Source: Psychrobacter pygoscelis (lineage in GTDB: Bacteria > Pseudomonadota > Gammaproteobacteria > Pseudomonadales > Moraxellaceae). From it: a stretch of DNA of 64,000 bases. Under the pieces are notes generated by a model, which was given only the letters and a program-made list of their open reading frames with translations, was not told the DNA's origin and searched no databases. This document shows, in pieces, positions 38,779 through 47,613 of this stretch (the stretch's first letter is position 1; each line of letters begins with the position of its first letter). The translations under genes were made by a program, and so were the position numbers. The DNA is taken from assembly GCF_004335015.1 (NCBI RefSeq), contig NZ_RQRU01000006.1:1-64000 (forward strand). The letters run 5' to 3'.

Positions 38779-38803
38779 TGGTGGGGCTGGAGAGACTCGA
38801 ACT
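38779..38803 (-). other. Prophage attachment site (tmRNA/tRNA-like 3' end fragment)
   Basis: On the minus strand the fragment reads AGTTCGAGTCTCTC then CAGCCCCACCA: a T-loop, the 3' half of a T-stem, an acceptor 3' strand, discriminator A and CCA. The matching 5' acceptor would be GGGGCTG, as in tmRNA (ssrA). The sequence upstream cannot complete the T-stem (TATAG does not match CTCTC), so this is a displaced 3' end. The intact gene should lie past 64000 with the integrase. Confidence 0.7.
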
Positions 38804-38900
38804 ATAAACCCCTATAAATAGTACAAAGCAATGCAAACGAAACCCTTATGCTTTGGGGGTTTCTGGTTTCCGATTGTCATTACTTTGTGCTAGTTTGAAT

Positions 38901-38924
38901 AAAAGTGCGTCAAAAAGTGCGTCA
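38901..38924. repeat. Tandem 12-bp repeat next to the attachment site
   Basis: Two perfect copies of AAAAGTGCGTCA, the second overlapping the amidase stop. It lies 98 bp from the core fragment, where integrase arm-type sites are expected. Between them AAAGCAATG and CATTACTTT form a loose inverted pair. Confidence 0.55.
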
Positions 38925-39470
38925 AGATACACAGCTCTTAACCCCCACATGATCAGCAATAACATCTGCAAGCTCGCGTGCGATCAGCCATTTTTTAGCC
39001 TGATATGTCGCAAGTTCAGACGGATTAGAGATAAAGAATAGCTCTAAAATGACACCGCCCGCTCGCACGTAGCCAAGGCGCGAATGTTGGCCACTGCCTT
39101 CAGACTTAAAACCGCCCTCGTTGCCACGCACTGCAATCCCCATGACATCACTGACCGCTTCGCAAAGCTTGCGACAGATTGCTTTGTCTTTAGCTTGCGC
39201 CAAAGCTTCGACACCTCCCGCGCGAGCATTGCTAAATGCGTTACAGTGTAGTTCGATAGCTAAGTCGCTATCTTTGATTAAGCGAATAGCTTGTCGTAAT
39301 GATTGATTCTCGCTACCTTGGCCATCGTTTCTTACTGTTATACCTCTACGCTCAAGATAAAGCGTGATCATATTACGCATGTCAGTAGCGATATTTGCCT
39401 CTGTGATATGTCCATTGACCGCACCCGGGTCACCGGCACCGTGGCCAGCTGTGATAGTTACGATTGTCAT
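38922..39470 (-). CDS. Prophage N-acetylmuramoyl-L-alanine amidase (endolysin)
   Basis: 182 residues, Amidase_3 fold. Zinc ligands are visible in TAGHGAGDPGA (His9), ITEANIA (Glu), AIELHCNAF (His) and the catalytic Glu in VILELFFISN. It cuts peptidoglycan stem peptides for host lysis. There is no signal peptide, so release needs the holin-like proteins encoded upstream. The ribosome site TGGAG lies nine bases before the ATG. A terminator-like hairpin just upstream separates it from the holin gene. Confidence 0.9.
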   Translation of the reverse strand: MTIVTITAGHGAGDPGAVNGHITEANIATDMRNMITLYLERRGITVRNDGQGSENQSLRQAIRLIKDSDLAIELHCNAFSNARAGGVEALAQAKDKAICRKLCEAVSDVMGIAVRGNEGGFKSEGSGQHSRLGYVRAGGVILELFFISNPSELATYQAKKWLIARELADVIADHVGVKSCVS

Positions 39471-39488
39471 AATATTTTCTCCAGACGT

Positions 39489-39512
39489 TAAAAACCCCGC
39501 ATATAGCGGGGT
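39489..39512 (-). terminator. Terminator-like hairpin before the amidase gene
   Basis: ACCCCGC (39494-39500) pairs with GCGGGGT (39506-39512) and five T follow leftward. It ends 19 bp before the amidase start, so amidase expression would need readthrough. Confidence 0.75.
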
Positions 39513-39531
39513 GTGAATTGAATTAAGTTAG

Positions 39532-39798
39532 TCAGTAAGCGGAGCATCGTTTAACTTTAATTAAGTACATGATCAGACCGACCATTACAAATATGATAAA
39601 TCTTGAAAGGGTCGTTTGCCAAACCGGGATGAAGTTATTGATCCAGTCGGCCCATAACAAAAATAGCCATAAAATTAGACTGAGCATAAAGAATGCGCCG
39701 GTGACGCTTGGCCGAGTATAGTATCGCTGAATATGTATCGCGTAGAGCGACTGGACGATCCCCAAGATTGGTAGACTACCATTGATGATATTGATCAT
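39532..39798 (-). CDS. Small membrane protein, holin-like
   Basis: 88 residues with about three hydrophobic helices (IINGSLPILGIVQSLYAI, GAFFMLSLILWLFLLWA, FIIFVMVGLIMYLI) and a basic C-terminus (KVKRCSAY). Its ATG overlaps the previous gene's stop by four bases. Size, helix count and place before the endolysin suggest a holin or antiholin. No family assigned. Confidence 0.7.
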   Translation of the reverse strand: MINIINGSLPILGIVQSLYAIHIQRYYTRPSVTGAFFMLSLILWLFLLWADWINNFIPVWQTTLSRFIIFVMVGLIMYLIKVKRCSAY

Positions 39799-40313
39799 TG
39801 GTCACCTCCGGGCAATTTGCTAAGCACCCATCGCCACGCATTTGCGATGCTCACCGCTGCTGAATCGACAACGTCCTCCTGCAATGACTGATTGTTGAGT
39901 AGACGACCTGTTAGTAATAGCAATACTGTGCCGGCATAGCTACCGAACAGCGAGACGATCATCATAACAATAATGTTTGGTGTCTCAGTCATTGCGGGGA
40001 CAATGATAAACGCACCCACCAGTCCGACAGTTGCCGCTGTTAGAAGCTTGCCAGTAACAGATCCTTTGCCTTTAAGCGTATCAGTAGTCAGCGACCAAAA
40101 AGCCCCAATAAATGGCAAAATAATGATCAGAGCATATAGCCACCACAGTGGTACATTAAGCCCGAGATATACATGAGTCTCATTGAGCTGTGCCCAGATG
40201 TCTTTATTTTCAACTGTGGCTGATACCGCTCCAGCGACACTGACAGCGGTGCCGATGCTTGATAGTAGTAAGCACTTAGCCGTGTATGCGGCAGTGTAAT
40301 AGCGCTCGGGCAT
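39795..40313 (-). CDS. Putative phage holin (four-helix membrane protein)
   Basis: 172 residues with about four membrane segments: CLLLSSIGTAVSVAGAVSA, WWLYALIIILPFIGAFWSL, LTAATVGLVGAFIIVPAM and VMMIVSLFGSYAGTVLLLL. A charged C-terminal tail ends in KLPGGDQ. It lies between the tail-tip genes and the endolysin, coupled by a four-base overlap to the small membrane gene. A pore-forming holin role is inferred from position and topology; the sequence is not a classic holin family I can name. Confidence 0.7.
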   Translation of the reverse strand: MPERYYTAAYTAKCLLLSSIGTAVSVAGAVSATVENKDIWAQLNETHVYLGLNVPLWWLYALIIILPFIGAFWSLTTDTLKGKGSVTGKLLTAATVGLVGAFIIVPAMTETPNIIVMMIVSLFGSYAGTVLLLLTGRLLNNQSLQEDVVDSAAVSIANAWRWVLSKLPGGDQ

Positions 40314-40335
40314 AGTTGCTCCTTAATTTAATCAA

Positions 40336-40359
40336 TAAAAAAGACCGCTTATGCGGTCT
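40336..40359 (-). terminator. Terminator-like hairpin before the holin gene
   Basis: AGACCGC pairs with GCGGTCT around TTAT, and six T follow leftward (40337-40342). It overlaps the end of the 62-residue gene and ends 23 bp before the next start. Confidence 0.75.
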
Positions 40360-40537
40360 CGTCTGTAATCCATTTGTCATCTTGCCATCGCCAGCTATGG
40401 TTATAATCTGGTGGTGGTGTAAGCGTGTAAAACTCACCTTCTGACTCAAGGGCAGTGACAATAGAGTCAATATCCCCCACTCTTTTGTGACTAAAAAAAC
40501 CCTTGTCATCTATGATATAAAGCTCAATTGCTGACAT
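40349..40537 (-). CDS. Small phage protein after J
   Basis: 62 residues, starting 3 bp after the J stop behind AAAAGGTG. The C-terminal half (YTLTPPPDYNHSWRWQDDKW) resembles the proline/tryptophan end of tail-fibre-assembly-type proteins, but similarity is weak. Probably tail-tip related; function unknown. Confidence 0.65.
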   Translation of the reverse strand: MSAIELYIIDDKGFFSHKRVGDIDSIVTALESEGEFYTLTPPPDYNHSWRWQDDKWITDETA

Positions 40538-40540
40538 AAA

Positions 40541-43500
40541 TCACCTTTTTAGAGATGTAACTATTAATTTGTAGCTGGACGCCATCAGTCTAGACAACTC
40601 TCCGCAGGTTACAATTATTTCAAATTTTGCACTTTTATTGGGCGCGGTTACCAATGCGCGAAAGCTTGCGGTAATAACCGATGATGAGTTCTTATGTCTA
40701 ATGGTCTCTTTAACCTCGCCATCCACCACAAAGCTTATCTCAACGTAAGACGGAAGGTTATTAGGCGCTTCGATTTTTGCGTCATGTAAGTGAAAATCAA
40801 ATATCGCTAGGTTGCCTTGCGTATTTAGATAAACTGGAGTTAATACAGTCTGTACAGTGCCTCTATAATTGTTAAATGCTACTACTTTGTTGCCTTGAGA
40901 ATCCGCGTCAATATCTTTGTTTACAGCCGCTACAACAGATACAGCTTGCCCCTTGATTTGTAGCGTATCGACTTGAGCAACACCTATTTTAGCCGTGGTA
41001 ATTGCTGCATTGTTAATTTTGGCTGTCGTAATAGCCGCATCATCTATTTTAGCGCTAGTAATAGCACCGTTTTTGATCTTAGCGCTATCAATACTTGCGT
41101 CATGTATAAATGCTGAGTCTATGTAAGTGCCCACAGGTACTGTTGTGCCGTTGATGTTTTGTGACGAGGTTAGCACCATAAATGGACTTTTGCCCTTGCT
41201 GCTGCCTGATGGCGGTGCGATATAAAACTTATCCGCACGTACAGCAAAGTCACTGACTGTATCGCTTGACGCAAGACCAAATCCGCTAACTCTACCACCC
41301 ACGTCTACTTTTACAGTGTACTGAGCATTTAAGCCATCGATGCTAGATTGCTGAGTCTGTATTGATGCTGTGTTTTTACCCACGCTCGTCTGAATCGTCT
41401 CTACAGATTTAGAGATAGCAGAGTTTGCATTAGTCAGTGTTGTCAACTCTTGACTGATTAAAGCACTGTTATCATTAAAATCCGACTGCAAAGCAGTAAC
41501 CCGCTGATTGGTCGTATAGTCTGCATGAGCGAGAGATGTCGCAAATGTCCACTGGGTAGAGCGGTTTCGGTCTGTGTACTTCGTCTTATCAGTAAAGCCA
41601 GCATCTATCTCGGCGCTAATCTTGCTAAGCTGTGTCGCTTGAGCTTGCTGAGCATTAGTGAGAGTGTCATTGGTCTGACTGATTTGCGCTGATAGATTAC
41701 TGTTGACGCTATCAAGCTCACTGCTAAGCGCTGTTAATTGCTGAGCATTAGTCTGAGTTGCAGTAGTGAGGGTTTGTAATTGCTGGTTGATAGATGATGA
41801 TAATTGACTAACTTGCGTGTTGAGCTTACTGTCTAGCGAGTTAATAGATTGAGCTAAAGATTCGTCACGAGATGATCTTGCACGGCGCTCATCAAGTAGC
41901 GCTGAGTAAGATGCACCTGGACTCGGGCGACCAACTGCAATCCAATCGATGCTGTAGTAATTAAGATTGTCAGCACTTGATGCTAGTTTTAAACTAAAAC
42001 CAGTGATGATTCCCGACCACGGTACGTTGACCGTAACGACGGCGACATCATCGGCAAAGATAGGCTCAGGTATTGCAACGTCACCGCCTGACCATATGAT
42101 CTTACCTGCCCACGTAGGTGTACGGGATCGTCTTAATCTAAACTTAATGTGATGATAAGCACCGCCTTTGATCTCAAAGTTGGGACTATTGAGCGTCTCC
42201 GTGCGGACGTTAATCCAACCATTTGCGTATGTGCCATTTGCCCATCCATCTGCATTGGCGTCAAAGTGCCAAATAGCAAATGGGTCAAACTGCTCACCGA
42301 CGCCCGCTGACAGCAGACTAATTTGCTCAGAGAGACCAGCAACATCGGTGGCACGAGCAGTACGCTCTTGGTGTAATAGTCCTGATGTAACTTGATTTAA
42401 GTCAGATCCTTGATAGCCGCCAACCATTTGCGCTGATAGATTTGTAATCTGCTGAGCGACTGACGCGGTCTTACTGACGTTAAGATTAATCTGCTCAGTA
42501 AAGCGAGCAGATGAGCGCTGATACTCCGCTGATAGACCTTGGATTGCTTGCGCATTGACATAGTCAGCATGGGCGATGGCCTTGGCAGTCGTCCAAACTG
42601 CACCTTTAGACTTATCTGTATATTGGTTGCGATCGGTGTAGCCAAAGTCTAGCTCGGCAGAGATGTAGTTGAGCGTTTCAGCTTGGCTGCTGGTATCTGT
42701 AATCAATGTCTGCTGCCGCTCTTTGATAGTCGCAAGCTGAGAGTCTGTCTGTGACTGCGCGATAGTGACAGTATGTATATCATCTGCCAGTGCTTCAGCG
42801 GTTGCGTGTAGCTGACGTTGTTGCTCAATCGCTGACTGCTCAATCGCTGCACGACGTGCTTGGCGCTCTGCTAAGATTTGCTTATTAGCTTGAGTGATGG
42901 CATCGATGCGATCTTGAGTCTCTTTGCTTAGTCCAGCTTCAACCGTCTCAATCTTATCAATCTTTTGGCCAAGCGCTTGGTTAAGATGCGATTGCTCAAT
43001 CTGACCGCTGATCAAGTCGAGCACTTTATCAGCGCTGTCATCAACCGTACCGCTTGACCAATCTGACCAATCGGATTTAAATCCAAGTTTGTCAACGATA
43101 CGACCACGATAATATTGAGTTAACCCACCTTGCAGTCCGGTAATCTCTGCTGTATCTGTCGGATAAGCGTATTGGCCAAGCAGGGTAACATTAGTATCGG
43201 GTGCAGAGGCGACTTGTATCTCTGTATATGCGGTGTCGCCAGAGCCTTGGGCAAATGCCCAATTGATGCGCATACCAAACAAGATGCCGGTCGCTTTAAT
43301 TGAGGCAAGCGCTGGCGGCTTACCTGCTTTGCCTTTGATAGCAGTTAGCATTGAGCTGGTAGGTTTAGAGACTGCGTCAAAAGCGCTGACTGCGCGCACT
43401 CGAGCGATATAGTTACCGCTGTAGACACCGTCGATGTCTACTGAGATATTGCCCGTGCGAGGTAGTCTAATCCAGTCGCCGTCGTCTTTACGCCACTCGA

Positions 43501-45475
43501 TATCATAAGCTACGGCATCTTTTACCTGGTCCCACGTAATGATAAGTGTAGTGAGTGTTTGACCTTGGACGATGCGGTGGCGTGATGATAATGATACTGA
43601 CGTTGGCGCATCGATGAGCATTGATATCAATGGCGGCATTGGCGGCTTATTATCAATAATAGTGCCGTTATCAATCTGCTGCTGCAGCGTCGCATCGTAC
43701 TGCAATGCCGTGTAGTTATACTGAGTGCCGTCCTCGTTTGCACGTACTGATAGCACAATAAATGGCATGGTTGGTAGTTCGTCAGTGCTGACTGCCCATA
43801 CGTTTTCGGCGGCCACATCGTCAAATGGGGCGACTACGGTTATCTCACGGTCATTGATGCTTACGATCTCACGAGTTTGTGCTTTGCCAGACTCTAGATT
43901 GACTACCAGTTTATCACCCGTGGCCACCGGCACACTATCTCTATCGACTGTAATGACAGTACGGTCTTTATTAACCCCAGAGATACGACCACCAGTATTG
44001 TGGCCCGTAAACATAATATCAGGGATATCAATACGGTCGCCTACGCTTGGTAATACTCCGTCTAAGCCCATCGCAAATGATACAGTCTGAGTGCGGTTTT
44101 GCTCAGTGAGCAACGCTGCTAAACCAAATCGGTAAGCTTCACCTTCACTGGTGCAAGCAATGGCTGACAAATCGAGTATATTGATGCCAAGCTCGGCAAT
44201 GGCTCGCTCATTGCGTACAAAGACGTAATCTACTTCGTAGTTGTTGTCTGGATTCGAGTAGCCGACTTTAGCGATGGTGTGACGCTCATTGGCTGCAGTA
44301 CCTGATTTTACAAACTCGCCGTTTATAACATTGGCACGGGTGATTACATAGTCGCAGTCTTTGTAAGTATCAGCGTCCAGTACGATTTGCGAGCCGTTCC
44401 AAAATGCCATGCCACGGAAAATCCCAGCGATATGTTGTAATACGTCAAAAGCAGTTTCGGCGGTTTGCAGATACAAATTGCACGTATAGCGTGGTTCTAT
44501 TCCGCCTTTGCCGTCATCGACCATGACATCACACAACTTAGCAATATACTCAATGGCCCACTTGTTGATCATATATGGCTTTAGCTTATTACCAAGTCCA
44601 TATCTGTCATTGGTAATCAGGTCGTAGTAGATCCAAGCCGGATTGGTTGTATAAGCCTCTTTAAATTCACCATTCCAGATACCCGTGCTAGTGCGGGTAT
44701 CTGCATCATAATTAACGGGCACTTTGATATAACGGCCGTAAGTTTCAAACGATACTTTGGGTGTGTTGCTAAAAGCTCTTGAGTCCCAGGTAAGCTTGAT
44801 GATGGCAGAGTGGGGATAGCACAACTTAGCATCAATGATCTCAGCGATGCTATCGATATACATCTTATTAAATAGACGCTCGTTATCACCGTCTGCGGTG
44901 AGTTTACGGACACGAATCTGCCAGTTTCTATCAGCTTCTGGTAGTGTGATATTGTGGGTGCGTTGATAGCGGCCAGATGTCTTTGCGGTCAGAGATTTAT
45001 TGACCATCGTTACCCAAGCGCCGCCATCAGTACGCACGTCAATAGCGTAATCAACTATGGTGCCCTTCACATCACCGTTGTCTTCCATTTTGCTCAGGCG
45101 TGGCCACGACACATTAATATTAACACTGGACAATTGGGTATCAGCAATTAGCCGGGTCCAAGGCGTGCTGCTACGTAGTTCGGTGTTGACTATCTGCTCA
45201 GTACTGGCGCTCGGTACGCCCGGGATATAAGTCTGATCAACGGTACCGTGGCGGATTTCCCATTCGACGTTTTCAAAGTTGCGATTGCCGTGTTCATCTT
45301 CAAGTGGTGTATTTTCAAAAAAAATACTTTTTGAGCCGTTAACTAGCCCCTTAATCTCACCCTCGCCCAACAGATATAGGGCGGTAATCTTGGTGATAGA
45401 TGCAACTGTGTCATCTGCAATGTGGGGAGTGTGAGGCTTTTTTTGTCCAGCTTTAGAGCCGTAGATCAACTGCAT
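40541..45475 (-). CDS. Tail-tip host-specificity protein (lambda J-like)
   Basis: 1644 residues. The N-terminal region (YGSKAGQKKPHTPHIADDTV, YLLGEGEIKGL) and the tail-attachment block around 300-560 match lambda gpJ. Fibronectin III-like stretches follow (about 640-830: ITWDQVKDAVAYDIEWRKDD). A long Gln/Ser-rich coiled-coil region (about 850-1350) and a compact C-terminus (about 1530-1644) probably contact the receptor. Forms the central tip of the tail and determines host range. The receptor-binding part will be specific to this phage. The start shares one base with the I stop. Confidence 0.92.
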   Translation of the reverse strand: MQLIYGSKAGQKKPHTPHIADDTVASITKITALYLLGEGEIKGLVNGSKSIFFENTPLEDEHGNRNFENVEWEIRHGTVDQTYIPGVPSASTEQIVNTELRSSTPWTRLIADTQLSSVNINVSWPRLSKMEDNGDVKGTIVDYAIDVRTDGGAWVTMVNKSLTAKTSGRYQRTHNITLPEADRNWQIRVRKLTADGDNERLFNKMYIDSIAEIIDAKLCYPHSAIIKLTWDSRAFSNTPKVSFETYGRYIKVPVNYDADTRTSTGIWNGEFKEAYTTNPAWIYYDLITNDRYGLGNKLKPYMINKWAIEYIAKLCDVMVDDGKGGIEPRYTCNLYLQTAETAFDVLQHIAGIFRGMAFWNGSQIVLDADTYKDCDYVITRANVINGEFVKSGTAANERHTIAKVGYSNPDNNYEVDYVFVRNERAIAELGINILDLSAIACTSEGEAYRFGLAALLTEQNRTQTVSFAMGLDGVLPSVGDRIDIPDIMFTGHNTGGRISGVNKDRTVITVDRDSVPVATGDKLVVNLESGKAQTREIVSINDREITVVAPFDDVAAENVWAVSTDELPTMPFIVLSVRANEDGTQYNYTALQYDATLQQQIDNGTIIDNKPPMPPLISMLIDAPTSVSLSSRHRIVQGQTLTTLIITWDQVKDAVAYDIEWRKDDGDWIRLPRTGNISVDIDGVYSGNYIARVRAVSAFDAVSKPTSSMLTAIKGKAGKPPALASIKATGILFGMRINWAFAQGSGDTAYTEIQVASAPDTNVTLLGQYAYPTDTAEITGLQGGLTQYYRGRIVDKLGFKSDWSDWSSGTVDDSADKVLDLISGQIEQSHLNQALGQKIDKIETVEAGLSKETQDRIDAITQANKQILAERQARRAAIEQSAIEQQRQLHATAEALADDIHTVTIAQSQTDSQLATIKERQQTLITDTSSQAETLNYISAELDFGYTDRNQYTDKSKGAVWTTAKAIAHADYVNAQAIQGLSAEYQRSSARFTEQINLNVSKTASVAQQITNLSAQMVGGYQGSDLNQVTSGLLHQERTARATDVAGLSEQISLLSAGVGEQFDPFAIWHFDANADGWANGTYANGWINVRTETLNSPNFEIKGGAYHHIKFRLRRSRTPTWAGKIIWSGGDVAIPEPIFADDVAVVTVNVPWSGIITGFSLKLASSADNLNYYSIDWIAVGRPSPGASYSALLDERRARSSRDESLAQSINSLDSKLNTQVSQLSSSINQQLQTLTTATQTNAQQLTALSSELDSVNSNLSAQISQTNDTLTNAQQAQATQLSKISAEIDAGFTDKTKYTDRNRSTQWTFATSLAHADYTTNQRVTALQSDFNDNSALISQELTTLTNANSAISKSVETIQTSVGKNTASIQTQQSSIDGLNAQYTVKVDVGGRVSGFGLASSDTVSDFAVRADKFYIAPPSGSSKGKSPFMVLTSSQNINGTTVPVGTYIDSAFIHDASIDSAKIKNGAITSAKIDDAAITTAKINNAAITTAKIGVAQVDTLQIKGQAVSVVAAVNKDIDADSQGNKVVAFNNYRGTVQTVLTPVYLNTQGNLAIFDFHLHDAKIEAPNNLPSYVEISFVVDGEVKETIRHKNSSSVITASFRALVTAPNKSAKFEIIVTCGELSRLMASSYKLIVTSLKR

Positions 45476-46047
45476 TATGTATCCTCGCTTACACTCATCC
45501 CGCCGAGTAGATGTCCGCCAATTCGACCACGGCCATATTGCAGGGGCACACAGTTCCCTGATTTGACACTAGTAACTGCGCCACCATAGCCATAGTTTGG
45601 TTTATTACCACTAGGGTCTTGCGGTTCAATATTAGGTGTGGGCATAAGCAGCGTTGCAGCTCCACCCAGTAGCATTCCCGCACCGGCGGCCACGAGCCCT
45701 GGATTGCCGGTGAAGAACCCAGCACCGATCAATGCAGCACCAGCTACCACCTGCAGTATCCCTAGCGTGTCTCCACCAGATCCAATGATTTTTGGCACAA
45801 TGCGGATAACTGACGCTCCTGTCTGCTGTGATATCTCGTTGGGCCCAATGTTTTTATCATCATTAAACACGGCAAAAAAAAGACCGCTATCATGAGCGGT
45901 CTTCATAAACTTTCTAAAGCCTTTAATTTGGTAACTTAGTGCTTCACAGGCTTCACGAGGCGTGGCCACGTCTAATTCAAAATGCTTGCCAAAATGCTTG
46001 CCAAATTTGTCAGCTAATACGCCGTGCAGTTCAATTTTTTTTAGCAT
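45475..46047 (-). CDS. Tail assembly protein (lambda I-like)
   Basis: 190 residues. A ubiquitin-like N-terminal part (KIELHGVLADKFGKHF) is followed by a glycine/alanine hydrophobic stretch (GAALIGAGFFTGNPGLVAAG), as in lambda gpI. Needed for tail-tip assembly; not in the mature particle. The start overlaps the K stop by 17 bp. An unusual feature is a perfect terminator-like stem within the gene at 45874-45903. Confidence 0.88.
   Translation of the reverse strand: MLKKIELHGVLADKFGKHFGKHFELDVATPREACEALSYQIKGFRKFMKTAHDSGLFFAVFNDDKNIGPNEISQQTGASVIRIVPKIIGSGGDTLGILQVVAGAALIGAGFFTGNPGLVAAGAGMLLGGAATLLMPTPNIEPQDPSGNKPNYGYGGAVTSVKSGNCVPLQYGRGRIGGHLLGGMSVSEDT
45874..45903 (-). terminator. Terminator-like hairpin inside the I-like gene
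   Basis: AAGACCGCT (45880-45888) pairs perfectly with AGCGGTCTT (45895-45903) around ATCATG, and eight consecutive T follow on the coding strand. It is fully coding (KTAHDSGLFFAVF region). Confidence 0.6.
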
Positions 46048-46798
46048 GACTATCCCTCAATAAAGTTTTATGTCTGATAATCAACGCAGTGCGTCCCTGC
46101 CAGACGTTGCCATAAATCTCACGCTTTGAGCGTCTGTCATACGGATGATGCAAAATAATATGATCTCCTACGCACGGCTCAGTGTCTTCTGATTTTAAGC
46201 TCCCGTCACTACCCAAGTAGATTAAGGCGTGATTGACTTGTTTAGTGGGCTGTACAGCACACAAGATGATATCGTGGCGCTGTAAGTCATCGACTTGTAC
46301 AAAGCCTTGCGATTCATAATTATCAAGATATAAGCTGCTATCTGCCGTCTCCCACCACCTGTCTACACGCTCAAAGTCGTCAAGCTTAATATCAAGCTCA
46401 CGCTCGTAGTAGTCTTTGATAATCGTAAAGCAGTCAAGCTCACCATGGACATATTGACGATTAATTAGCGGCTGTTGAATGCCCTTATGATAGATACCAA
46501 ATTCAATATCAGGATACCCAACAATCACCCAAGGGACACCGTGTTTATTAATTTGCTCGTTATCTACAAGCTGTGGCTGACAAGTGCCATTGGGGTGACT
46601 ATGTACGATAGCCTGCACCTGGCCTAACGCTTCGGCCTTCACCAAGTCCCGTGGGTCAATGACAAAATCCTCATCTCGACTGGCGATGTTGTTACACGGT
46701 ACATACTGCCGATTGACGATGAGACCACAGCATTCGAGCGGATAGCACTCTTTTGCGTGCTCAATGATGGCCGCTTGTGCTTTTTTAGTCAGTTTCAT
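46031..46798 (-). CDS. Tail tip assembly peptidase (lambda K-like: MPN + NlpC/P60)
   Basis: 255 residues. The N-terminal JAMM/MPN domain has EC...LECCGLIVN and the metal pattern IVHSHPNGTCQPQLVD. The C-terminal NlpC/P60-like domain has the catalytic cysteine in GELDCFTI and the histidine in NHALIYLG. As in lambda K, it processes tail-tip parts and may cut peptidoglycan during entry. Starts 9 bp after the L stop. Confidence 0.9.
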   Translation of the reverse strand: MKLTKKAQAAIIEHAKECYPLECCGLIVNRQYVPCNNIASRDEDFVIDPRDLVKAEALGQVQAIVHSHPNGTCQPQLVDNEQINKHGVPWVIVGYPDIEFGIYHKGIQQPLINRQYVHGELDCFTIIKDYYERELDIKLDDFERVDRWWETADSSLYLDNYESQGFVQVDDLQRHDIILCAVQPTKQVNHALIYLGSDGSLKSEDTEPCVGDHIILHHPYDRRSKREIYGNVWQGRTALIIRHKTLLRDSHAKKN

Positions 46799-46806
46799 AA
46801 CTCACC

Positions 46807-47613
46807 TTAACTGATGCGCGACGAAGCGAACCCGCCGTGCCTAAGTGGCTGGTTCTCACCGAATCGCAACTTACAATCTCGAATAAGTCCTCCGCACTCA
46901 TCCAAGGCTGGATTATCTGTAGGCTTACCGTCTTTGGTAAACATAGCAGCGCCGGTATAACCGCATGACTCGCCACGATATTTGCCTTTGATACACCAAT
47001 CACAGTATTTTGTAATCGTGCGTGAGGGGATTTTTTGATTTTGAGCTGTGAGAGGGGTGCTTAATTCAAAGACCACTTCGCTTGATGATTCACTTAGCGA
47101 CTCTCTTGTTTTTTTGTTGATTTCCCAGTCCTGGAAACCAAATTGCGTGGGGTCGGCAGACGGGTTGCCGTCGGCGAAGTTGGCAGCGTCTAGATATTTA
47201 GCTAAGACACGTATCACTTTAAGCTTGGCGCCGACGAAGTCATTAAAGTAAGCACAAAGGACACCTACAGCGCCAAGTTGACCATCAATCATATTAGCAA
47301 TAGCGAGAGATGGTGAGGACGGTCTACTGTCACCACGAATCTCTAAACCGTCGGTGGTGATAGGCATGGGGCTGAAAGTCTGCCCTTGCCAGATGATATT
47401 TTTTTTATAAATATCGTCTCTGCCCACTGGGGCAATAAACTTGGTCTTGTCTGTAAATTCAGCCTTGTTAGTGTATTCATAAATATAGCGCCAGTCTTCA
47501 AATGACACATGGCCATGCCACCGATAGACGTCGCCGCCTAGCTTGGTAGCATCCAACTCATAGAGCGTGACAAGCCCGGTGACGCTGAGCTTTTGTAAAT
47601 CACTCGATAGCAT
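46807..47613 (-). CDS. Minor tail protein (lambda L-like)
   Basis: About 268 residues from the ATG giving MLSSDLQKLSV; longer in-frame starts up to 47649 overlap more of the fibre gene. C-terminal cysteines (KYCDWCIKGKYRGESCGYTG, DECGGLIRDCK) fit the iron-sulfur site known in lambda gpL. Part of the tail tip complex. The start overlaps the 3' end of the fibre gene by 14 bp, suggesting coupled translation. Confidence 0.88.
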   Translation of the reverse strand: MLSSDLQKLSVTGLVTLYELDATKLGGDVYRWHGHVSFEDWRYIYEYTNKAEFTDKTKFIAPVGRDDIYKKNIIWQGQTFSPMPITTDGLEIRGDSRPSSPSLAIANMIDGQLGAVGVLCAYFNDFVGAKLKVIRVLAKYLDAANFADGNPSADPTQFGFQDWEINKKTRESLSESSSEVVFELSTPLTAQNQKIPSRTITKYCDWCIKGKYRGESCGYTGAAMFTKDGKPTDNPALDECGGLIRDCKLRFGENQPLRHGGFASSRIS

